From Acanthaster planci (Eukaryota; Echinodermata; Asteroidea; Valvatida; Acanthasteridae), in the NCBI RefSeq assembly GCF_001949145.1, contig NW_019091655.1, forward strand, positions 142,402 through 206,401: DNA of 64,000 nucleotides, written 5' to 3'. The notes under the pieces were generated by a model that ran no database searches, was not told where the DNA came from, and was given only the letters and a program-made list of their open reading frames with translations. Shown here piece after piece: positions 60,401 to 64,000 of this stretch (the first letter of the stretch is position 1; every line of letters starts with the position of its first letter). Both the position numbers and the translations under genes were made by a program.

Positions 60401-63287
60401 TTGTTGCATCACTAAGTTTAAGAAGATTTTTCCTCTGATGTTAATATGCCTTTGACTGTGCTTACTGCTTAACCCTAACTGCCCAAAACCTGCCATATTC
60501 CAACAGCAGGTTTTGTGAGGTTTTGGCAGGTTTGGTACCGTACCCGAGGAAGTTGTTGAATTTTGTGAGACTTGGGATGAAAAGCCCAGGGAGATGGTGT
60601 TGGATTCTGTGTGAGTTGGGACACACGCAGGTCACTGTGTGCAGTGTCTGGCTTGCTNTGTTGGATTTTGTGAGGTTCAGTATGCTCTCTAGTGCAGGAG
60701 CCTAGGGGGTTAGGGTTAAGGTCTCCACAAAATACGTGGAGCCTCTGTAAGCATGAAATCGTGTGCTAAGCAGCACTGTGAGATTTGGTGCTGATGATGG
60801 ACTACTGTCCTGGAATTCAACAAGGCAGATCACCACACAAAATATATCTATTGGTCCTGCCTTTGAGGGAATTAGGTCTGAGCAGATTGACCCAGCCTTG
60901 AGCAAAATGTGTCACAAGTTGCCACGGCAACATTCCGAGTTAGAGGCCATTAAATCTTGCCAAACGTACATTGTAAATCCATAGGAACCCTCCACTTTTT
61001 CACCAGAACGATGTCCATTTTGTCGGGATGCCAAATGGAGTAAAACATCAAAACAAAGTCAAAGCTCAGTTTGTTCTTCCTGATACAAACTAATGCAAAA
61101 TTACTGAGAAAAATGGCCTTAACCATTTCGCGCCGGTGGCAGTTATCAATGTTAATGATGCTGGGACGGGATAATTATCATTTTTTTCTGTTTTAAAATT
61201 CTTTAAAAATTCCTATCTTCATTTACCGGACACTTACACCCACACAAAGGACCGTCTGGTTTCTACTCTAATCTGACAGACGACATCTATTGATGCAGGA
61301 GTATTTCAGCAAGGCCTGCTGCCTTGTAAAAAGAGCCCAGATTTTGCGGTGTTATGTAATTTTCTTTTGTTCACAGAACTGGCACAGTGTGCTGCTGACC
61401 ACTTTTCAATAGGGGCCAGATTAGCGTGCAGCAGTGCTGTGTGGCTCATCGCTGCTGTGGTGGAGAGCTTTTGTCACCAGAGGTAATCCACTCGCGCTAA
61501 ATCCCCATGGTATACTGTTTCAAAACAAGAGCTGGATTATCTCCACTATTGAGATTGAAAAAATGTTGGTTATGCCCAGCAGCCTGGTCTTTTGTTATGA
61601 ATACGGCCTTTAATTTTCATGAGTGCATTGGCACATTCCATCTGTGGAGATTTTGGGTGGTTACTCCCTTGATCCAATGCCTGGACGAGAAAGTACTCAG
61701 AGGAAGAACACGATTTGATTGATGCCAATTCGGGCCTGGCTACAGAGTACAGTCTGTGCATGCATGTGATGAGTTCCCATGGAAACATGCTCTTTCCTGT
61801 TGCCGCTCACAGCAGGTAGTTGACTATTAGGTGTCCCTCGAATTCAACCAAGAAAATATGGGGATGAATAGGTCATCAGCTAATTTCCAGGCAAGGTGTG
61901 CCACCCAACTGGGTTGATTTCCCCCATGTTTTTTACCTTGATGGTGCCATCCTTGGAGCAGGTGGCAAACAGTTTGCCATTGTGGGAGAAGCTGACGTGA
62001 AGCACTTGGTCCGTGTGCTCTCTAAGAACTTGTACCTCCAGGCAGGGTACATGGCACTGCAGGCGTCGGAACTCACGGAAGTAGGATGGGCAGCCTGCAG
62101 GGTGCAACCATGACCGCATAAGCTCAAGCTTAGGTGACAATGTTTTATACAAAATATAACGATGTCATGTCAAGGTTCAAGGATGACAAAACCAATTAGT
62201 TTTCCAAAAACTCTCAACATTTTTACCAGTGTTGTAGTTAAGACCTTTCACAAGATCAGTCACAAATAAGAGAGTGAACAATGACCTACATGTAGCAATG
62301 CTTTTCCTGCAGTTCTTTGAATAGCTGTTGACTTGAACTAAGACTAAAGATCTTGTGATGGATTTATAGTCTCATGATGGTCTTATGCGTCTACAACACT
62401 GAAAATCCCCCCCCTCCCAAGAATGTTGATGTACCATTTCTAGAATGCTGGTGCTTTGATTCCTTAACAAAAATAGCCAAGATGTCATCTGGGCAAGAGA
62501 CAACTTCGTCCCTCTTGCCTTGCCCCCTCTAGATATGCCACTGTATAAGACTATGTAACATTGCATTGAGAATACAATGCGGCATTTTTCAACCGGTACC
62601 TTTAAAACCAGCTGTGGGCTTGGGGACCGAGCCCAGGATACACGTGGATGCAGTACTACATATACAGTGGCACACAGCTAATGAAAATCTAGTCCTTATC
62701 GCATTACGCCTGACCCTAGGACAAAAAAGGTCTTAACACACCAGACTTTTTCCAAAAATTCAATATCAACCAAGAGTTCCACACCCAGGCATCACTTGAC
62801 ACACTGTGCGCAAACTGTATGAGATTCGTCTGAACAATTTTAGAGAGTTTTCCCAAGTAAATACTTCAAATTTTCCCTGCTATAATGAGCTTTTTAGGAG
62901 GTATTATCGCTTTCTGATAGCTAGTGTGTCCTTGCAGTGAAATATGAGTAATGTCATTGTAAGCAAATCTCTCCCTGGCGAGTTCGGGATGTGCAGTCCA
63001 AAGTACTTTTGAATATTCAAATGCTAAATTATTTGAGAATGGGCAGCACTAAACCTCACAGCTCCAGGACTGAGCTTTGGGCACCAACCTAGAGGCAATG
63101 ACAGACAATGATCGATCCTCCACTCCCCGTACAGTAGGGCCTTCCACAACAGTTCATCGTGGCTGATACACAGCCAAGCTTTGCACACCTGCGCTGCCCT
63201 CAGGAGTTCGTGTGAAGAGAGGAAGCTGAAGATGTGCAGTACCAGGCTGTCAGGAAGACACAGCCAAATGCAGCTCTCTTCCTCCAT
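51228..63287 (-). CDS. FBXW5: F-box/WD repeat-containing protein 5, whole gene (7 coding exons)
   Basis: In other animals FBXW5 is a substrate receptor for SCF and CUL4-DDB1 ubiquitin ligases; reported targets include the centriole protein SAS-6, TSC2 and EPS8. The CDS is the complement of join(51228-51426, 52192-52401, 53192-53933, 57533-58795, 59449-59626, 61937-62094, 63089-63287): 2949 nt, about 982 residues, against 566 in human. All introns are GT-AG and all phases agree. Order of parts: F-box (about residues 9-56), first WD40 repeats (about 85-262), a low-complexity insert (about 265-760), then LIFTRGSLAYTPHQIGIKRI (761-780), further WD repeats, and a C-terminal repeat with YIWDR (925-929), the kind of W-D-x-R/WDR motif linked to DDB1 binding. 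The exon 5 acceptor has a second in-phase option at 53960, which would add 9 residues. Identification is firm. Confidence 0.95.
52192..52401 (-). CDS. FBXW5: FBXW5 exon 6 (residues 847-917)
   Basis: The acceptor is TATCCCTAG and the donor GCAAG before GTAAGG. The exon encodes YLYVNCRCWPRDYMIADPLT, then PPPIAQEIEIRVYDL and HKAFSPNDEFNLIFLDVSD. Human FBXW5 has YLYVNSRAWP...ADPMQPPPIAEEI...YTPNDECFFIFLDVS at this place. Phases (2 to 2) fit both neighbours. Confidence 0.95.
52560..52601. repeat. Tandem duplication of a 21-bp unit
   Basis: CTGAGGGGATCGAACATCGA occurs twice in a row. It directly follows the right arm of a short inverted repeat (GTATTGGAAGTTGAC with GTCAACTTCCGATAC). Confidence 0.85.
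53192..53933 (-). CDS. FBXW5: FBXW5 exon 5 (residues 600-847)
   Basis: The start is assigned after CATGTGACAG (phase 1). A second acceptor, GCAAACAG with the exon starting at 53960, is also in phase and would add 9 residues. The first 160 residues are low-complexity Ser/Gln/His (QQLQHQQHRQLQ, HHAHHHHHR). From residue 761 the conserved part resumes: HLIFTRGSLAYTPHQIGIKR, then DKVDHVIELNGHAIGMALSP. The donor is CATAG before GTAAAT (phase 2). Part of this exon is repeated at 55236-55605. Confidence 0.9.
53564..55233. repeat. Copy A of a 1.65-kb tandem duplication (within FBXW5)
   Basis: It covers the upstream half of exon 5 and 1.3 kb of intron 4 (gene orientation). It ends at CAGTTGACATAC immediately before the single N at 55234. 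Copy A is the one continuous with the complete exon 5. Confidence 0.9.
55235..56879. repeat. Copy B of the tandem duplication, with truncated FBXW5 exon 5
   Basis: It starts right after the N inside exon 5 sequence and ends at TTGACATAC like copy A. Base changes and small indels separate the copies (1670 versus 1644 bases), at a level that looks allelic. It carries exon 5 codons for about residues 600-724 (55236-55605), with one Ser-to-Ala change, but no 3' half and no normal donor. Most likely a second haplotype placed in tandem by the assembler; the alternative is a real recent duplication. Confidence 0.9.
55236..55605 (-). pseudogene. FBXW5: Truncated duplicate of FBXW5 exon 5
   Basis: It reads EASHSLQPLDLRESQAVGVG onward to EDPMSSS, then hits the ambiguous base. 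It is cut at the contig-like join and lacks the conserved LIFTRGS.. half. If the duplication is an assembly error, this is simply the other allele of exon 5. Confidence 0.75.
57533..58795 (-). CDS. FBXW5: FBXW5 exon 4, WD segment plus low-complexity insert (residues 179-600)
   Basis: The first 80 or so residues match human FBXW5 (ARVLNKPYDIFGCWLN, LHYLGHLSSCSALWLN, MRLFKFLNVNASSVRSITVA). The rest, about residues 265-600, is Ser/Gln/Gly/Asp-rich. It includes three 8-residue repeats of the type QGSSRDxG (58261-58332) and a Gln-rich run (YQQQQQLLQQQ), and a later conserved-looking patch, ENYDEDLFRILIEGIHPNDW. The donor is AATGCAG before GTACAT (phase 1); reading further runs into intron. At 1263 bases this is an unusually long internal exon. 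Confidence 0.9.
58261..58332 (-). repeat. Coding 24-bp tandem repeat in FBXW5 exon 4
   Basis: Three 24-base units (58261-58284, 58285-58308, 58309-58332) encode 8-residue repeats of the form RDxxQGSS. A weaker fourth unit precedes them at 58237-58260. The repeat keeps the frame. Confidence 0.85.
58796..59448 (-). other. FBXW5 intron 3
   Basis: A 653-base intron with a GTTAGT donor and a GGTTGCAG acceptor. No recognisable elements. Confidence 0.9.
59449..59626 (-). CDS. FBXW5: FBXW5 exon 3 (residues 120-179)
   Basis: The acceptor is GGTCCTCCAG and the donor GAAGG before GTTAGT. The exon encodes VWRVGPPISLKYSRAMKD, then WQYTQFSQFNANDTLLLVSG and NSTSGEIAVFNLK. It matches human YTQFSQFN..LLLASG..GEIAV. 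It runs from phase 0 to phase 1. Confidence 0.95.
59758..59851. repeat. Inverted repeat, 33-bp arms
   Basis: 59758-59790 (GATTGTGATTAGTGATCCCA... GCTGGTTCAC) pairs imperfectly with 59819-59851 around a 28-base loop. It could be a MITE or a structured RNA hairpin; nothing in the sequence decides. Confidence 0.55.
60469..60719. mobile_element. Element bounded by TTAACCCTAAC inverted repeats
   Basis: TTAACCCTAAC at 60469-60479 and GTTAGGGTTAA at 60709-60719 are perfect inverted repeats, identical to those at 25319-25388. The interior has several direct repeats around GGTTTTGTGAGGTTTTGGCA and TTGGATTTTGTGAG. Non-coding. Confidence 0.6.
61119..61615. mobile_element. piggyBac-type MITE, copy 2 (inverted relative to copy 1)
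   Basis: It starts TTAA-CCATTTCGCGCC and shares long blocks with the reverse complement of 38887-39417, such as TTTTCAATAGGGGCCAGATT, GTGTGGCTCATCGCTGC and TATGCCCAGCAGCCTG-type sequence. The far end with the second TTAA is lost after about 61615. It is older and more diverged than copy 1. Confidence 0.8.
61937..62094 (-). CDS. FBXW5: FBXW5 exon 2, first WD40 repeat (residues 67-119)
   Basis: The acceptor is CCCTGCAG and the donor AAG before GTAAAA. The exon encodes YFREFRRLQCHVPCLEVQVL, then REHTDQVLHVSFSHNGKLFA and TCSKDGTIK. This is almost the human sequence (LREHTDQVLHLSFSHSG...CSKD) and forms a classic WD40 blade, completed by the Val-Trp at the start of exon 3. Confidence 0.95.
62095..63088 (-). 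other. FBXW5 intron 1
   Basis: The intron has a GTTGGT donor and a CCCTGCAG acceptor and is 994 bases long. It contains a CAGTGGC-type MITE fragment (62400-62543). Confidence 0.9.
62400..62543. mobile_element. CAGTGGCATATC-ended MITE fragment, copy 3
   Basis: Its right end, GCCCCCTCTAGATATGCCACTG, reads CAGTGGCATATCTAGAGGGG on the - strand, as in the family at 42383 and 46097. A run of eight C marks the other side, where the second terminus is missing. Confidence 0.5.
63089..63287 (-). CDS. FBXW5: FBXW5 exon 1, F-box (residues 1-67)
   Basis: The ATG at 63287 has a good context (A at -3, G at +4). The exon encodes LCLPDSLVLHIFSFLSSHEL, then LRAAQVCKAWLCISHDELLW, a typical F-box that would bind SKP1. 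It ends CCTCTAG before GTTGGT (phase 1), and the next exon restores Gly67. The ATG lies one base after CACACCTCAG, a plausible 3' splice site, so an untranslated upstream exon is likely. Confidence 0.93.
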
Positions 63288-64000
63288 TCTGAGGTGTGCA
63301 CAGACAGGTCAGAATAAAATTGAAAAGTTTCTCATCAAACACATCAAAGTTTCGATCTCACGTTTCCTTTTTTAAATTGAGTCTTACAGCATCTCATTGC
63401 AGGACAGGGCTATTTCATTTTCTTTTTCCAAGTTGTGGTTCTGGAAGACTTTTCTTACGGCAAGTACAGCCTGAAGTTGCACCTGTTCTCTTGTGATACA
63501 GAAACCAGACAAAAATCTGTGACAGACAGAAAAATGTTGAAGTGCCAAAGCACTGATCATGCATACTCATGACTCTGCAGGTACGATAAATATGCAACAA
63601 AAGGGGAGGGCAAAATAACATTCCAAGTACCAGTTCACAGTTAAATATCCATCATATGAACTCCCCTCTTTAAAACAGTCTTTTAGAACCATTAACAAGC
63701 AAGTAGGGTATTTCAAAAAGCCAAGGTCTTTCGCAAATAAGGAACATGCATAAGTCAGTGTACAGCTTTGCTGACAGGACAGACTATCACACACGTGTGT
63801 AACTGTTCTCGAATAACCTTGTACTAGGCATGCACTGATGGAATACCAACCTGGCTTACTGGAACGAAAAGGTAATTGGGAAAAACATTTTGCATATGGC
63901 CACCACTTATCTTCCTAGATGAGCTTCATTATGACTTGAAAACTACAGTACAGGTACCAAAAAGTGTAAATCTGATGAAGAAACACTAACATCTCAATAA
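63288..64000 (-). other. DNA upstream of the FBXW5 start codon
   Basis: A likely 5' UTR intron ends at 63289 (CACACCTCAG). I see no coding sequence here; a non-coding first exon and the promoter probably lie further up, beyond or near the window edge. Confidence 0.5.

Larger units (their letters stand above)
59627..61936 (-). other. FBXW5 intron 2
   Basis: The intron has a GTAAAA donor and a GTCCTCCAG acceptor. It contains an inverted repeat (59758-59851), a GAATATTC-type terminus (59945), a TTAACCCTAAC-bounded element (60469-60719), an ambiguous base at 60658 and the second TTAA-type MITE (61119-61615). Confidence 0.85.

Overview
This is a stretch of invertebrate animal nuclear DNA: AT-rich, intron-dominated, with GT-AG introns from under 1 kb to about 31 kb, tRNA-derived SINE fragments, many small non-autonomous DNA transposons, and a draft-assembly gap of Ns. 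The palindrome ACATGTAC is scattered at very high density, and the SINE tail resembles repeats I associate with sea urchins, sea stars and amphioxus. I therefore lean towards an invertebrate deuterostome, probably an echinoderm, but this is inference and the sequence does not prove it. I see no operons, CRISPR arrays or prokaryotic features.

Two protein-coding genes can be reconstructed, lying tail to tail. On the + strand a dimethylarginine dimethylaminohydrolase gene (DDAH) has five coding exons (1087-1437, 32282-32384, 37707-37900, 38699-38827, 40146-40259). All splice phases agree and the product is 296 residues. On the - strand an F-box/WD40 gene, FBXW5, has seven coding exons (63089-63287, 61937-62094, 59449-59626, 57533-58795, 53192-53933, 52192-52401, 51228-51426). 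The product is about 982 residues, roughly 420 longer than human FBXW5 because of low-complexity Ser/Gln/His-rich sequence in exons 4 and 5.

Layout: 1-1086 is upstream DNA. 1438-32281 is the giant first DDAH intron, full of ACATGTAC repeats, MITE-like elements, a foldback element and a few GC-richer blocks that could be regulatory, ending in an 800-bp pyrimidine-rich run into exon 2. 32385-40145 holds the remaining DDAH introns, including a 32-bp minisatellite with higher-order structure and a TTAA-flanked (piggyBac-type) MITE. 40260-51227 is the convergent intergenic region with transposon fragments and a 564-base gap. 51228-63287 is FBXW5, whose fourth intron contains a 1.65-kb near-identical tandem copy of part of exon 5 plus intron, joined at a single N and most likely an unmerged haplotype. 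63288-64000 is upstream of the FBXW5 start codon.

The two genes have no known joint function; their adjacency is probably incidental. I did not find a new biological system. The observations most worth a second look are the altered substrate-binding acidic residues in the DDAH, the FBXW5 expansion, the ordered minisatellite beside DDAH exon 4, the paired TTAA-flanked MITEs, and the assembly duplication.
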